Assembly (NCBI RefSeq): GCF_042100115.1
Contig: NC_091274.1
Coordinates: 2,294,001 to 2,358,000 of the forward strand
Origin: Alternaria dauci
Lineage: Eukaryota > Ascomycota > Dothideomycetes > Pleosporales > Pleosporaceae
Length of the DNA: 64,000 nt
Direction of reading: 5' to 3'
The notes below the pieces were generated by a model, which saw only the letters and a list, made by a program, of their open reading frames with translations, made no database searches and was not told the origin of the DNA. A program made the translations under genes and the position numbers. Below, in pieces: positions 21,200 through 33,700 of this stretch (positions are counted from its first letter, which is position 1; every line of letters begins with the position of its first letter).

Positions 21200-23483
21200 A
21201 GACGGAGGTGGATCCAGCGACGCCGTGCTAGGGAAGGGCGAATGTTAGCTTGGGTGCAAAGCGTCCAATATCGAGGTCGGGACTGGTCACGAGACGGCGC
21301 TCAGAGCCCAAGACGATATCCGGTATGGCATGCGCGTGACACACCTCGCGATGTCGACGGTACTATCGAACGAAGAGAGGACTCGCCAGCGATGGGCTGT
21401 CGGTTCCAGGGAAAGTAAGCAGTCGGTGACAATGGAAATGGTATTCTGCCTGGTGCAGCGAGGGGCTAATAATATCGCTAGAGAGACTGCAGGAAAGGGC
21501 GGATGACCCAGCGCTATGGGCAAAGATGCGGAGAACCCTAGTAGCCATCTGCCACACTACCACTAGTGAGATCACCACTAGGACATCTTACTGGACAACG
21601 TGAGAAGGCATTCGCAAGCCACTGGGCCCAGACACGCACTATATGGATTGACCACATAGCATTCCGCCTCGACATCGGTCAAGGCTGTGTTTGTGAGGCT
21701 GCAGCATTGAACTCGGAGGCGAAACCGGACACTTTTTTTTCTTCGTGTTTGAGGGAAGAGGCGCAGACGAGCAGACGAGCAGACGAGAAGGAGATGGGCG
21801 CTGATCGGAGAAGGTCTCCAGAAGATCCTGTCATCATGGCCGAACTTGATTCGAAGTGAGGCTTTCACGCTTCAGGGGTTCCCGTCTCCAGAACCCTGTC
21901 GCTCGTCCCCGACAGACGCCGATCAGCCCAGATCACGAATCCTTCACTTGCAGCCAACGACCGCAGCATCATGCTTTTGCCATCGGGGATAACGAGCTTG
22001 CAAACATGTCATCATCCCCAGCACGAAGAGTCAGGCTGACCTTGTCAAACGCAGACAGGTGACGACGTTCCACGCGTACAGCAAACACAACCAGCAAATC
22101 GTGACAGTTTTGATTTCCAAATCATAACCTGACGGGGTCCAGAGCACCGAGGATCCAGGAACCCTGAGGTCGTGCTTCTCGTCGGCTCCCCTCGACCTCG
22201 AACTGCACGACATAGGCGTAAGATCGCCCAATAGCGGGGCACTTTGCTTTGTTCTCTCGCGTCACGAAAATGCCTGGATCTGTGGACCATATTTCCAACC
22301 ATTACCCCCGTAAAATCCGGCCCTCAACGGTAATAACGTCTGCACCAGACGGGCAGTGTATTGCTTCTCTCAAACTCGATCGCTGTTCTGCAAGCATCTC
22401 ATTCGCCTCCAAGACGTGTACCTCAACCCGCGGAGAAGACCTTTCGTCTCCACGGACCACGGCGCACGGCGGACGATAGCGCAATACTGCTGTCGTGCTC
22501 ACATTCTGCTCGTCTGCGTGTGTAACAAACTTACGTTTCCTGTCCTCTAGTCCCGCACTCGAGCCATGCACTCCAGCTTACGCTGCATCTGCAGTACCTC
22601 CTGCACTCCGCACGGTTGCGCAACCACGCATCCTCATCTCATTCGCCCAGTATCATTGTCAAACTGCAAGTGGTCACGAGTCGTAACCTCGTCAGACCCG
22701 AATCTGCCCTCCAGCTCGCGCATCGGCGGCTTCCACATTCGCCTTGTTGCGGACGAGAAAGGCAGGCGCAGACTTTGTGCGTAAACAACAGGGGCACTCG
22801 ACCTTGGCTCCTCGTCTGATAATTGACGCAACGCATGACGGCCCAACTGCATTGGTAACGCCATGCATGAAGATGAGGCTCAATGTGCGTTGGAGAAAAC
22901 TCGAACAAAAAGCAATACGAAGGATTTGACAAAACGCCACATACATAACTCCCTCACAGCTACCCAGTTTAGCTTGTAACAAGCACCAATGACAAGCTCG
23001 TTTACACTACTTCCGTTCAGATTATGATTCGCCGAAGAAGTTTTCCAACACAGTTGGCAAGGCGATCAAGATCCTGGTATACGATCACACTCATGGCCCG
23101 AGAGGGCATTCCCGTCCCGCACTTGGCAGCTATCCAGTTAGGTCCTGAGCGGTCAAGAATATAGCCCAAAGAGGTAATTCGAGCGAAGAAGACATGCTGG
23201 GATTTTTGAAGAGTAAAACGGAGAACAACTCCGGCATGTTGCTCATTATCACGAGTATGGAGCGATTTGCGTACCAAACCCTACCCTCGTCTGACCACAA
23301 GTCAGCCAACCCGTCCAAGTCACAGGGGTATGTTCGATGACCTTTACTTTTTGATTGGTAAGTGATGCAAGGGATATTCTCAGGTTCAAAATATACATTG
23401 GCCATGTGCTAGCTGGCATTGGTGTCAGTATGGCTCCAATTCTTCTTCTCAAGCGTCTCCTACAGCCGCCAAGCAGTCTCTAC
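21200..23483. other. Long intergenic region
   Basis: 2.3 kb upstream of the SPNF gene and downstream of the carrier gene. A triple GCAGACGA lies at 21763-21786. Short open frames on both strands lack motifs, and no splice-joined gene could be built. Confidence 0.45.
21763..21786 (+). repeat. Triple tandem GCAGACGA
   Basis: Three perfect 8-nt copies in non-coding sequence. Confidence 0.85.
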
Positions 23484-24580
23484 TCATATCTTTGCTTTGA
23501 TGTCTGCTGGCAGTATCCGGTCTTCTACCAAACGCATGAGCTTGATGGTTTGTTCGGCGAGTGTTAGGGTCAGGATCTGTCGTATGGTCAGCAATAGTTT
23601 TCTTGTCTTGTCCAGTTGTGCCAGCATACCGTATGTGGCAGAATACGGGCCAGGTGGGCAAAGTAGCCCTTGTACAGGGCGAAAATGCCCTCTGTCTTTA
23701 CGGTTCGGCTCAAGCAGTCAAATGCCGAGGTGTAGAGGTTGCCGGTCTGGTTGTACATTCGCGACATGATGGTGTCTGGGGGATGCATGACACAGCACAC
23801 GACGAAGCCACTCGCGGTACTGCTGGCAATGTGCAGCGGCATGCCCTCTTCCATACCCAGATGTTTTACCAGCCGCCTCTTGGCGAAGAAGTACGTGGGA
23901 AGTTGTACCGAGCTGCCGAAACCTGTGCGGACCATGGCTGGCCCTACGCCTCTGTACAGGCCCTTGATGCCCTCGGCGCTGTATATTTGGCGCATGCCGT
24001 CGATGGCGTTTTTGTATTTGTGTTGTGTGCCGACGGGCAGGAAGGGCGAGTAGGATTGTAAGCGCGTCTTTACGAGGAAGAATGGCGAGCCGGCTGCTGC
24101 GCCCAGGATACCAGACGAAGCACCTGCAAAGAGGTTGATGCCAAACGACTGTACGGCCGGGTCGCTGTAGACGACGTTGGTGAGGGTCTTACGAATGGGC
24201 TCGTAAAAGCCTAATCGGCAGCCGTTTAAGGTCATTTGGTAGACATAGGCGCAGCCGAGTCCGCGCAGCAATCCTCTTGGCCCTTCATTCTTCAGGATGA
24301 CGCTTACGCCGTGGAAGACACCTCTGTATAGCCGCGGCGCGTCGCTTTTCGCTTTAAGTTCGCCTTGTAGTTGTAAACTGGGCGCTCGTCAACGAAGTGG
24401 TTGCGCAGGCGTTTCGAGAGAGGCGCACCGGATTTTGACGGTCTCGAAGCCGTGGGTTACTGTGACGGCACCGCATGCTGCTATCCCGCCGGCAATGAAG
24501 GAGCTGTTTGGGAGTCATTAGGATTACGGCATACGACATGGAGACTTGGCGATTAGCACATACCCGAGGGTTGTAGACAT
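23484..24580 (-). CDS. Mitochondrial carrier, oxaloacetate (Oac1) type
   Basis: Predicted 310-residue inner-membrane carrier with six helices in three repeats, most like Oac1, which moves oxaloacetate, sulfate or related anions. Four exons: 24580-24564 (only 17 nt), 24503-24429, 24377-23630 and 23576-23484. Repeat 1 signature reads THGFETVKIRLQLQG: the usual Pro of P-x-E-x-x-K is replaced by Gly. Repeat 2 has GSPFFLVKTRLQSYSP and repeat 3 has MHPPDTIMSRMYNQ, the latter two canonical; SRMYNQ is typical of Oac1-like carriers. GLYRGVGPAMVRTGFGSSVQ is the even-helix region of repeat 2. The C-terminus after the last intron is LTLTLAEQTIKLMR. Divergent from SWD2 with 474 nt between starts. Confidence 0.88.
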
Positions 24581-25054
24581 GCTGAAGCTCTATGCGGATG
24601 CGGCGCAAGCTGGTGAGAAAAGTGCCCGAAGACGGGAGGTATTATTCGGTGTGACTAGGAAGTGTGTCGCGGCGCTACCGTGGATAGGAGAAGGAGGAGG
24701 GTTTGCAGGAATCAGGGGCAGAAGTGAAAGCAGGCGTAGTAGTGTCTGGCCTGGTGCGCGAATTGCAGTCGCAGTGTCAATGCCGGGGAATGGTGAAGGT
24801 GAATGAATAATCGAGGACCGGTTCCGGTGTCGGCTCGGGAGCAACAACTACCTACGTAAGACGGACCGGACCCACTTCTTTCCATTCGAGTGCAACTCTT
24901 CAGCGCATTCCGCCGGCTCTACGGTCGCTGGACAGTCCCACCCACGTCGCGTCGCGTGCAGCTCCTTTACACCCGCGCTGATTCGCCAAGAGAGCAGCAG
25001 CACGTGGGGATGAATGCACTTGTCGCCGCACACGACTAGCAGACCAACACTGCC
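24581..25054. promoter_or_regulatory. Divergent promoter gap OAC1-like / SWD2
   Basis: 474 nt between two divergent starts; no other gene seen. Likely shared promoter region. Confidence 0.4.
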
Positions 25055-26237
25055 ATGGCTGGTTCAGCGACGCCCGGCGGAGGCCCTCCTCCACCGCCTG
25101 CAGGGCCGCCGACACAGAAAGTGAGCGACGTCATAACAAGCTTCCGGCCGCAGAGGGTGAGTGAGACCAAGACACGTCCTGCACTGCACGCGAGTCTACC
25201 GTATACTAACCCTGGCCCAGCGCTTCAAATCCGGCGGCCAAGGCACCTCCGTCACGTCGCTCGACTTTGACGACTCGGGCGAGCTCGCCATTGTCGCGCG
25301 CGACGACGACACGCTCCAGATCTACAACTGCAAAGAAGGCAAGCACGCCAAGGAGCTCAAGAGCCAGAAGTACGGCGTGCATCTGGCGCGCTTCAGCCAC
25401 CATGCGCAGAGCATCATCTACGCCAGCACAAAGGTCGACGACACCATCCGCTTCCTCTCCACCCACGACAACTCGTACATCCGCTACTTCAAGGGCCACA
25501 GCGACACCGTCACCTCCATTGCCCTCTGTCCGTCCAAGGACGACTTCCTAAGCTGCTCCAAGGACAACACGGTGCGCTTGTGGACTCTGCAGTCGCCAAA
25601 CTACGTCGGTCTGCTCAACCTCCATGGACCCTACCTGGCTGCCTACGATCCCTCTGCCACCGTCATTGCCATTGCCTCGCCGCCCACGCAAAACATCCTC
25701 CTCTACGACATGCGCAACTATGACAAGCCGCCGTTTGCAACATTCGACATCCTCGACATAGAGCAGCGCTTCCTGGGAGGGCAGAAGGTGGACTGGACCA
25801 AGATTGAGTTCACAAACGACGGCAAGAGCTTGGTCGTCGCGACAAACGGAAGCGGCCATTTTGTGCTCGACGCCTTCTCGGGCGAGCTGACGCACTTCTG
25901 CTACCGCAAAGCTGGCTCCTCGGGACGTCTCCCACCCAGCGCCTCCACCACCAACACCACGGGCGCCAAGTCCGACGGCCATACTCCGGCAAACGGACAG
26001 GGCGACGTGTGCCTTACGCCAGATGGCAAGTTCCTCATCGGAGGCAGTGGAGAAGACGGCCTCTTGGTCTGGGACATTTCCAAACCACCAGCGCCGAATA
26101 ATATGCTGGAGCCCATGGAGAAGCTCCCGGGACAGGGAAAGAGTGCTATTGTCGGGTACAACCCAAGGACCAATCTGCTGGCGAGTGCGGACAAGGATCT
26201 CTATCTTTGGCAGCCGGATCCCGATCTTATGATCTGA
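25055..26237 (+). CDS. SWD2: Swd2/WDR82 WD40 protein (COMPASS and CPF subunit)
   Basis: Predicted 372-residue beta-propeller of the Swd2 family, a shared subunit of the COMPASS H3K4 methyltransferase and the cleavage/polyadenylation factor in yeast; nuclear. Exons 25055-25156 and 25221-26237 are joined by a 64-nt intron with a TACTAAC branch. After a Pro/Gly-rich N-terminus come VSDVITSFRPQRRFKSGGQG and SVTSLDFDDSGELAIVARDD, which match the family opening. Blades include YFKGHSDTVTSIALCPSKDD with FLSCSKDNTVRLWTL, and later GKFLIGGSGEDGLLVWDI and NPRTNLLASADKDLYLWQPD. An inserted Ser/Thr/Gly-rich loop (SSGRLPPSASTTNTTGAKSD) extends one blade. Length fits. Confidence 0.92.
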
Positions 26238-26651
26238 GAAAAGGGTCCTTGTCTGGTATAAAGAATGAAGCAAGACTGGACACAAGCTTGAGCAACAAGC
26301 GAAGCAAGGATAGCATAGGCACGTTGCTTGACAAAGGAGCAAAGCATGAGGCACCCATACGTTTCTCCGCTCAATACTTGCTTGAGAAAACCGGGCGAGC
26401 AGACCTGTGCACGGAAACAAATATAGGTTGCAAGCCAACTAGAATCTACAACAAACCAGGGGATATCTTCAAAGGCTAAAGGGAAACCGGGATAGTCAAC
26501 CTGGTCTGAAAACGATGATTGTAGTGAACATGGTTGAATAAATTACATTTTACCCAAAGACGGGTATTCTTCATACTATGTGGGTTCAAGTCATGTACTA
26601 AGTATTTGCATCATAGTGACAAGACATGCTCTTACTTTTAGGTGAATCCCC
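26238..26651. other. Convergent intergenic region
   Basis: 414 nt between SWD2 and LAS1 3' ends. Nothing seen beyond probable 3' UTRs. Confidence 0.5.
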
Positions 26652-28301
26652 TCATTCATCATCCTCCCAACCCTGAGGCAACCACCCAATAGGCTTGGGC
26701 TTCCACATGCCCAGCACCTTGGTCGGCCCCTTGATCTTCTCCCTGACCACATCCTCTTTGCCCTCATTCTCTCTAACCGGCAAGGCCCGCTCAATGCCCT
26801 CGACCTGGACATCGACATCCATCTCCTCGCCCGCGCCATCGGCTCTAGCAGCATTAAGCACCGCTCGCCATGATTTTTCATTCGCCACACTTCCCCCCTC
26901 CAGTAACTTCTCTGCGAGCTTCAAATTCCAGAACGTAGGATGCGAGAAACAATGGCCAAGAGTCAGTTCCACAACATCACCCTTTGCGGTTTGTCTCAAG
27001 ACTGCCCACTCCTTCGAAATAACTAAGTGCAGAACCCATTCATGCAGGCCCTCTCGAACAGGATCCATCTCCGGGTGCACCATGTCCCTCGAAGGAGCAT
27101 TCATGAAACTTGTAAGATGCCCAACCAGCTCTGTAAAGTCCACGACGCTGGTGCAGAAAGCGCGTAACAGGGGTGTCCAGATGATGAAGGCGCCAGACAT
27201 GGTACTACCCATTTTCTTGTCTGTGGGTAGAATCATCTTCCCCTGGACCAGTAGCTCGAGGAGCACGCGTTGCGTCTGCGAAGAGGGCGTCGTCGTAGCA
27301 TTAGGAGCAAAACGCAGATTGTACGTAGATAAAGCTGTTTCAGCGGCTTTGGTGTCGTCTTTCTTCCTATTCTTGATTTCACTTTTCCGCTCTTTGACGA
27401 AAGCTTTGAGAATACTCTGCAGTTTCTCTCGGACAGCTTCTCTGCTCTCGACACCAAGTTCTTCATCTTCTTCTGTTGCAACAACTGCACCGCCCGTCTT
27501 GAACGCATGGTCCAGTTGGCCCCAGTACCACTCCCAGAGCCACTCGAGCGAATCGGCAGCAGCCCGCTTTAGCTCTGCGAGGGAAGGAAGGTGCCGGTGG
27601 ACGATGCGGTGACGGATCTCCAGGAGGGTAATAGGGAGCTGAAGGGATTTGCCAGGGGGAAACCATGATGGGCGGTCGCGGGTCAGGTCGATCTGCGTGT
27701 CTGCTATGCCAGTTATGAATCTATTGGGGGTCAGATAAAAGTTGCGATTGGTTCCTCGCGGAACAGCAGCCGTGATAGACTTGAAATAAACTTGGACGAA
27801 AATGCTGACAAGAAAGATGATTCAACAACCAGATGGATGGAAGAAAAAGAATAGAGTGTATGCAAAAGGTAAAACCAGAATGAAGATGCTCATGTTCAGG
27901 ATAGAAAGACAGTTGGGACATGAGACGTCCTTAGGATAACAACGTCTAACAGACCTACCTTGATATCGCAGTAGCATACAACAACCGCAGGGCGTTGTGT
28001 TGCAAACCGCCCCGTGTATCTTGAAGCACTACATCCACAATGTCTGCCGTCGAATCTAGCAGCAAGGGCAGTCCATCAGGTTTCCGTAGTCGCCACGCAA
28101 ACACCTACCTCGCATCAGCACACTGTGGCTGTCGACCTCAAAGGCAGGACTCCCTGCGGGTCGCGTGATTCCGCCTTAGCTTACCTTGTTGACCGCTTTC
28201 TCTCTGCTACTAGCTTCTGGACTGTACAAGTCCTGGCGCAGCTGAAGAAGCTCCTGTCTATCGCGCCACGCCGTGACAACAAATGCTGTATGCGATTCCA
28301 T
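26652..28301 (-). CDS. LAS1: Las1, pre-rRNA ITS2 endonuclease
   Basis: Predicted 443-residue HEPN-type nuclease that, with the Grc3 kinase, cuts ITS2 in 27S pre-rRNA during 60S ribosome biogenesis; nucleolar. Three exons: 28301-28185, 28104-27959 and 27720-26652. The second intron is long (238 nt, 27958-27721). The opening TAWRDRQELLQLRQDLYSP, then STADIVDVVLQDTRGGLQHN with ALRLLYATAISRFITGIAD, match the Las1 N-terminus. The HEPN catalytic motif is RHRIVH at 124-129, followed by LPSLAELKRAAADSLEWLWE and YWGQLDH. The usual Thr before the last His is Val here. The C-terminus GPTKVLGMWKPKPIGWLPQG is the Grc3-contact tail type. No ATG lies in the first part of exon 3, so the upstream exons are needed. 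Confidence 0.9.
27721..27958 (-). other. Long LAS1 intron 2
   Basis: 238 nt, three to four times the window norm, GTAGGT donor and AATAG acceptor. Pyrimidine-rich on the coding strand. No coding signal inside. Confidence 0.7.
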
Positions 28302-29653
28302 ATTTAGCACTCGAGTAGTCGCGCAGCTCGACGCGTTTGTGCAGTCGACAGCTTCAGAGTTTGCGATTGGCTAGCCGATGCGTTGCAGACGGAGGCACGT
28401 GAACTCGTGTTGGCAGGCCATCACTCCGAGTAAATTTCCTCAGTCTTGCAGAGAGGTCCGTATCGATAAGCGCTACCACGGAGACGACCACTTTTCGAAT
28501 CGAGCCAATGACGCAGAGACCATCCGGCAAAACCTAGGAAGTGTGTTTTTTCTTTCCTCTAGGCTGAGAACTCAATCTCGCAACCCCGTCTTCTGGAACC
28601 TTTCCCGTCTGAAAATCTTAATTCGCACTACTTGCCTAGTCTCCGGTGAGCGCCTTGACAGGATGGGAAAACATGAGCGTGGCAGCCAACAACTCGGTTA
28701 GCTGGTAAACTTCGGCCCTAGCGGATCAAGAGGTGCTTCAATGTTTGGTCAGGGCAACTGAAGCGGGTCTGGCCGATGTTGAGCGGCACTGAGCGACGCG
28801 GAGGACGATTCTGCAAGCTTCCACAATCTGCCGCACAGGGCTGCGTGGCTCGCTCCGTCCGACGGCGTAAAAGACCGGTCGGACCTCAGAGTGTCAGCAT
28901 CGCTTCGCTTTGACGTGGTGTGTGCGTGTTTTGCACCATCATGCCACTCTTGGTGAGGCTGCTGAATTATTCTACACTCTTCGGTCCTTTGCCGGGCATT
29001 GTGACACAAATGCGCGTTGGCCGATCTGCGCCAGACGAGGACCTAGGGGACGGGCTCGGAGGACGGCGGCATGTCGCCGACGTGTGATTTGCTGTGTCTT
29101 GTACTGGCCGCCTTAGACACTACGGAGTACGTGGGTTCGGTACACTAAAGAGTGGTACATAGCGGCCTGCGCCGAGACAAATGTATATATGTTGGGACCG
29201 TGGCTATACGAGAAGGCTAGAAGCGTTGGAGAAGCGTGTGGGCTATGGAGGCCGAGGATTGACGTTGTCACGGCGAAATGCGAATACTGGGGCAGGAAGC
29301 ACCTTCCCTTCTCGTCAATGGTGGACCTCGGATTGCTGCCCAGGCGTATGTACCATTAGATGACTCATGGAGTCGAGATGTTCAGAACCGGCATAGCAGT
29401 GCAGTGATTCCAGGTTCGATGTGATCTGGTTGATTTGGTTCATGTTGCTATCTAAATACGATATCTTCATCTGACCTCATAGTGAGCGATGCAAAGCCTC
29501 ACTCAACTGCCACTAAAGGCTGGGTATCTCTAAAAGTCTTTTCCGGTTCCAAGCGGAACCATGCAAAACGCCTCGCTGTGCTAAAAGAATTCGCCTCAAG
29601 AAATAGGCTGGTGCTCCTGTGTCGTAGTTGCACGTTTGAAACAGAGATCCGGC
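28302..29653. other. Intergenic, no supported gene
   Basis: 1.35 kb upstream of LAS1 and downstream of the next gene. Small frames only. Confidence 0.45.
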
Positions 29654-30658
29654 TCATAGCCATCCATATCCCAGCCCGGCGTCCCGCACCGGCATGGTGG
29701 GCTGCTTCATCTGTTGAAACCACCACTCCTTGGTAACCGACTCGTCCTCATCAAAGAAGAAGCTCTGTCCCTCCATGTTGCCCGGTGTTTGAGACTTGAC
29801 GTGGACAGGAAGGTGCTGGCTCTGTTGCACTGCTGGAAGAGGTGGAGATGGCTCTTCGACACTGGCCTCTGAGCTGGCATCATCATCATCCTCCTCTTCG
29901 CCATCTTCCTCCTCAGGTGGTTGCCATGTCTCTTCAAGCTTGAGGCCCTTTCCTGTCCCTTCGCTAAGAGCGCCCCAGCTGAGTGATGGCTCGGGTGCGT
30001 CATACAGGCCCAATGCAACAAGCTTCTCCCCGTCGTCGTCTTCCATGTCTTGGTCTTGTTGAGCAGGGTGTTGAATAGGCAGGAAGCTGGAGGATGTTTG
30101 TGCTTGGTTCTTTTGGGCCCACTGCTGCAGATACCAGGGCAAAGCCTCCGTGGAAGGAGTGTTGAGTGAAGAATGAACGTAGCCAGGCGTGTGTTGGGAC
30201 CATCCACACTCTGATTGCGTGTTGGTATATGTCGACGCACTAGTCATGGGCTCGAACATGGAGTTGCGTGTAGACAGTGAGTAGAAATCGGAACCGTGAT
30301 GAGAGTCGCGGTCTGATGGGGAATAATGTTGTGACCACTGCTGATGAGGCATGGGTTCAAAGTAGTTTGTTTGTTGTGAAGCCTGGCACTGTGATGACGA
30401 CGGATGCCAGCTAACAGGTCTGCTCTGTTGGGGACGTTCTTCCTCCTCCTCTTGGGACACACCAAACATCATCCTGTAGTGGTCATCCAGAGTAGCATAG
30501 AGCTTGGTCTCTGTCGTAGTCTTCCTCCTCTCCATTGCCTTCGGGCTGTTGTGGTAGCTCTTTGTCTTCTCAATGCGTGATGATTTGCATGGTGCCTGGC
30601 TTCCGGAGCTGCGGGAGGAACGTCGGTGCAGCTGTGAGGTTTGCATGTGGCCGGACAT
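29654..30658 (-). CDS. Gln/Ser-rich acidic fungal protein, unknown function
   Basis: Intronless, 334 residues from the chosen Met (30658). The frame stays open to 30772, but the extra 38 codons read through TATATATAT at 729-737 of that kilobase (30729-30737), which looks like a TATA box, so the downstream start is preferred. N-terminus is basic and Ser-rich (HRRSSRSSGSQAPCKSSR). A candidate conserved core is KTTTETKLYATLDDHYRMMF. The middle is rich in Gln, Ser and Tyr. Then comes a strongly acidic run of Glu/Asp (PPEEEDGEEEDDDDASS). The C-terminus ends EWWFQQMKQPTMPVRDAGL. Composition suggests a disordered nuclear or regulatory protein. No domain recognised. Confidence 0.72.
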   Translation of the reverse strand: MSGHMQTSQLHRRSSRSSGSQAPCKSSRIEKTKSYHNSPKAMERRKTTTETKLYATLDDHYRMMFGVSQEEEEERPQQSRPVSWHPSSSQCQASQQTNYFEPMPHQQWSQHYSPSDRDSHHGSDFYSLSTRNSMFEPMTSASTYTNTQSECGWSQHTPGYVHSSLNTPSTEALPWYLQQWAQKNQAQTSSSFLPIQHPAQQDQDMEDDDGEKLVALGLYDAPEPSLSWGALSEGTGKGLKLEETWQPPEEEDGEEEDDDDASSEASVEEPSPPLPAVQQSQHLPVHVKSQTPGNMEGQSFFFDEDESVTKEWWFQQMKQPTMPVRDAGLGYGWL

Positions 30659-30728
30659 GTTGGCGAGGTGGTATGGTGGGAAGGCAGTGATCATGTACAG
30701 TCGAAGGGGAGATGTCTCGGGCGGTTTG

Positions 30729-30737
30729 TATATATAT
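30729..30737 (-). promoter_or_regulatory. TATA box candidate
   Basis: TATATATAT about 70 nt upstream of the ATG at 30658 on the minus strand. Confidence 0.4.
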
Positions 30738-30772
30738 GTGTGTGTACTGGTAGGCGGTTGTGTCGGATACAA

Positions 30773-33700
30773 TCACTCTTGTCTGACTTTGAAGCGTGAC
30801 TGGGTTGGGGGCATCTGCATAGGTATATGGGCTGCCAAGAGATATAGACACATCAGGAAGGGTGGATGGGGAAATTGAGGTAACCTCGCGGCAAGAGTCA
30901 TGGTACAAGGCATACCAGGGCTAGGCTAGCGAAACTCAAGAACAGCTAATAGTGGAATAGATGCAGACAAGGAACGGGAGTGTATTGACTACGCGGAGCC
31001 ACCAAGGGATGGCTCGGTGAGGGAGCGCTGTGACGACCAGGGCCAGTGGCACGGCTGGAACGATCAACGAAAGGCATAGTGCAGAAAGCGAAAAGGAACG
31101 CTTGCAATGACCAAATCACAAGACAGGGAAGGCGGACGAGGGAGGCGTACCATGTATCATGGCGCAACGCGCAACGGAGCATCCGTGCAGCTAGACGACG
31201 GCCGGCTCATGGAGGGCAGACAAGGGAACCACAACGCCCGCCACGATGATGGCAGAATGCGGTAGTGCGACTAGGCCTTGTACAGACACGTTGTGCAGTG
31301 CGACTCAGCTGGGCTCCGCACCGGGGTTGAGTGTCGTGTGCATGGGGCGGCGGCCCTCAAGGCGGTCAGCTAGTCCTAGGGCTGTTGTACGCACACGGAG
31401 CCTGAAGGGCGCCCGCACTCTGGCAGCGTCATGTTTTAGCCGCGTCTGAGGGTAGCATGATTAGTGGAAGAGGACCGGCGATACTCGAGGGCGACATGGG
31501 TAGTGGTGTGGGAGCCATGCATGTTCATGGTGCATATCAAGCAGAGATCCGTGTCGGCGCCAGCAGCATCGCGAGATCAGGGGCGGATGGGGCTTCAGAC
31601 TTTGGTTGGCGCAGTAGTCGTCGGATAGGGTTGGAGAGCGAGGTTGGGTCCTGCTGCGCTACTTGTCCTTCACAGCGGTCGACGCGCTAGCAGGCACAGC
31701 CAATCACCACCGCCCGCGAGAGTGAATCGGTCCACAATACCCGCTCCCAGCACCTCCTGCTTGGTTGCGCGTGCAGCCGGCAAACCACACTGCTGGCCCA
31801 CGGTATCCAAGCGCGATCTGGGGTGGGCGCTGCTCCGATGCCTTGATTGGCCTCTGTCTAGCCGAGCGTCTTCCAGAATTCGACATGCACCTAATCCACC
31901 CCTGCCGCTTTCAACGGGGACGGGCGAGTCGATGACATGGGACTTTGCAGATGGATGCACCGATGCAGTATCAGACACATGCGTCGCTGGCGGAGGTCAC
32001 ACAGCCAACGGCGGGCGACTCGCGGAGATTAGAGCAATCAGCGTAGAGCCTTCGCCTAGCACAGGCATGTCATCAGCCTTGCATACTCACTACGCTGCAA
32101 ACGCCTCAGCAGTCTGAGCACACCGGACGCAAGAAGCCGCCTGTCCATCGGTCGACCCCCCGGCGTGGGTGCATGTGCCGCCACGACGGGTTACGCCTAA
32201 AGTGCGTCCACCCCTCCCCGTACTCGTGGTTGTGTCGAGTCTGACACCCTTGTTAGACTCAGGCAGCGCCGAGGAAAAGCACTTTAACCTTTGGCCAGCA
32301 CCGGGTTCCACCTAGGCACGCCTTGAAACCATGTGCACGCTGCCAACGTCGAACATCGGGCTTGAACAACCGACCGGCCGGCTGATTGATGCAAACACAG
32401 ACGCCGTGACCCAAGTCAACACACTGAACCGCTGCATCACACCCGACACTCTTGACCACCGGGCACAGTGCGGTCGGTATGGCGATACGCGCGCTCACAT
32501 GGTGGCTTGTCATTGTCCTTGCGAGATCGTCTAGCACTGCAAATAGTCTGTCTATACACTAGGTCGAATCCTATTATAGGACGCCGGTACTTTGTTCAAC
32601 GTCGCAGTGGGTGCAGTGGATGCCTTCATTACAATAAAGGCTGGCTGCAACGAATACGACGCAAAAAGGCTGGCTGCGCCGCGGTGACGAAGCAGCGAGC
32701 TTGCGTAGTGAGAATCTACCGTTATTGGCAGCACGGCTGTCTCAACCAAGATGACAAGCGGGCTGATATGATCCATTCCAGCGACAAGGCCTTCACACCT
32801 CCCTGAGCGACCCCACGGTGACCAGGCCCAAAGTGGTAATGCCGTTCGACAACCAGAAATGAGAAAATCCCCGCGTGGCTGATGAGATGCAGCCGAAGCG
32901 CCGAGAGGCCTACCCTGGCCTCGTCCCGCCTGAATGATCGACAGCGGTCCAACGCGGCACAAGGATGTTTTTGGCGGTTCAAACGAACAGGATCATGTCA
33001 GGGGGCTTGCATCTTGTCGCCAAAAAGAGCATATGAAAGCTGCACTTGGGTCCTTGCATGGAGTGTCATTCAAGGATGCATGCAAAAAATACATCATCAA
33101 CGTTTACTTGGCTGCAGTCCAGGGACATTAAAAACAGGTCGCATTCATCTTTTCCACATGAAACCCAATCACGAAGCGGTTCTTCATGGCAACACTCTTG
33201 CAGGCGCCAGAACGCAGGATCTTTATTGTGCCAAAGAAGAAGCAACTACTATCACAGGTCGGTCAGCATCAAAGTGCACCGAAGGTGGGCGTCAGTGAAC
33301 GATATTGCAACTAGCGCGAGCCACCGACAGCGAATCAATGCACCGTGTCCCGTAATTCAGCACATCCCGCGTATCACACCCAGCCAGTATGACTCTGCAG
33401 CGCGCGGCCTCGGTCATTTTAATCCACGAAAAATTGCGGCGTAGCTGTACCACTTGTGCATCACGAGACGGATACGTTGACAGGAAAAGTAAGCACCGAG
33501 CTGTCACCGGAACCTGTTCTGCACAGCGTCGCTGGATTGTGTTCACACAACCTGCGAACTGTCGAGTCGAGGTGCTGAATGCTGACGCGCATTCTCCCAT
33601 GGCCTTGTCTTGAGCTCATCCGCACGAGGGAATAGGCCACGCAGCAAGCACTGGGCACAATAGCGCCCGCAGACATCACTGTACACCATCTGGAAATCCG

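Noticed and set aside
25548..26438. 296-codon minus-strand open frame
   Set aside because: Antisense to SWD2; the plus strand reading is a clear WD40 protein.
26695..27612. 305-codon plus-strand open frame
   Set aside because: Antisense to LAS1 exon 3.
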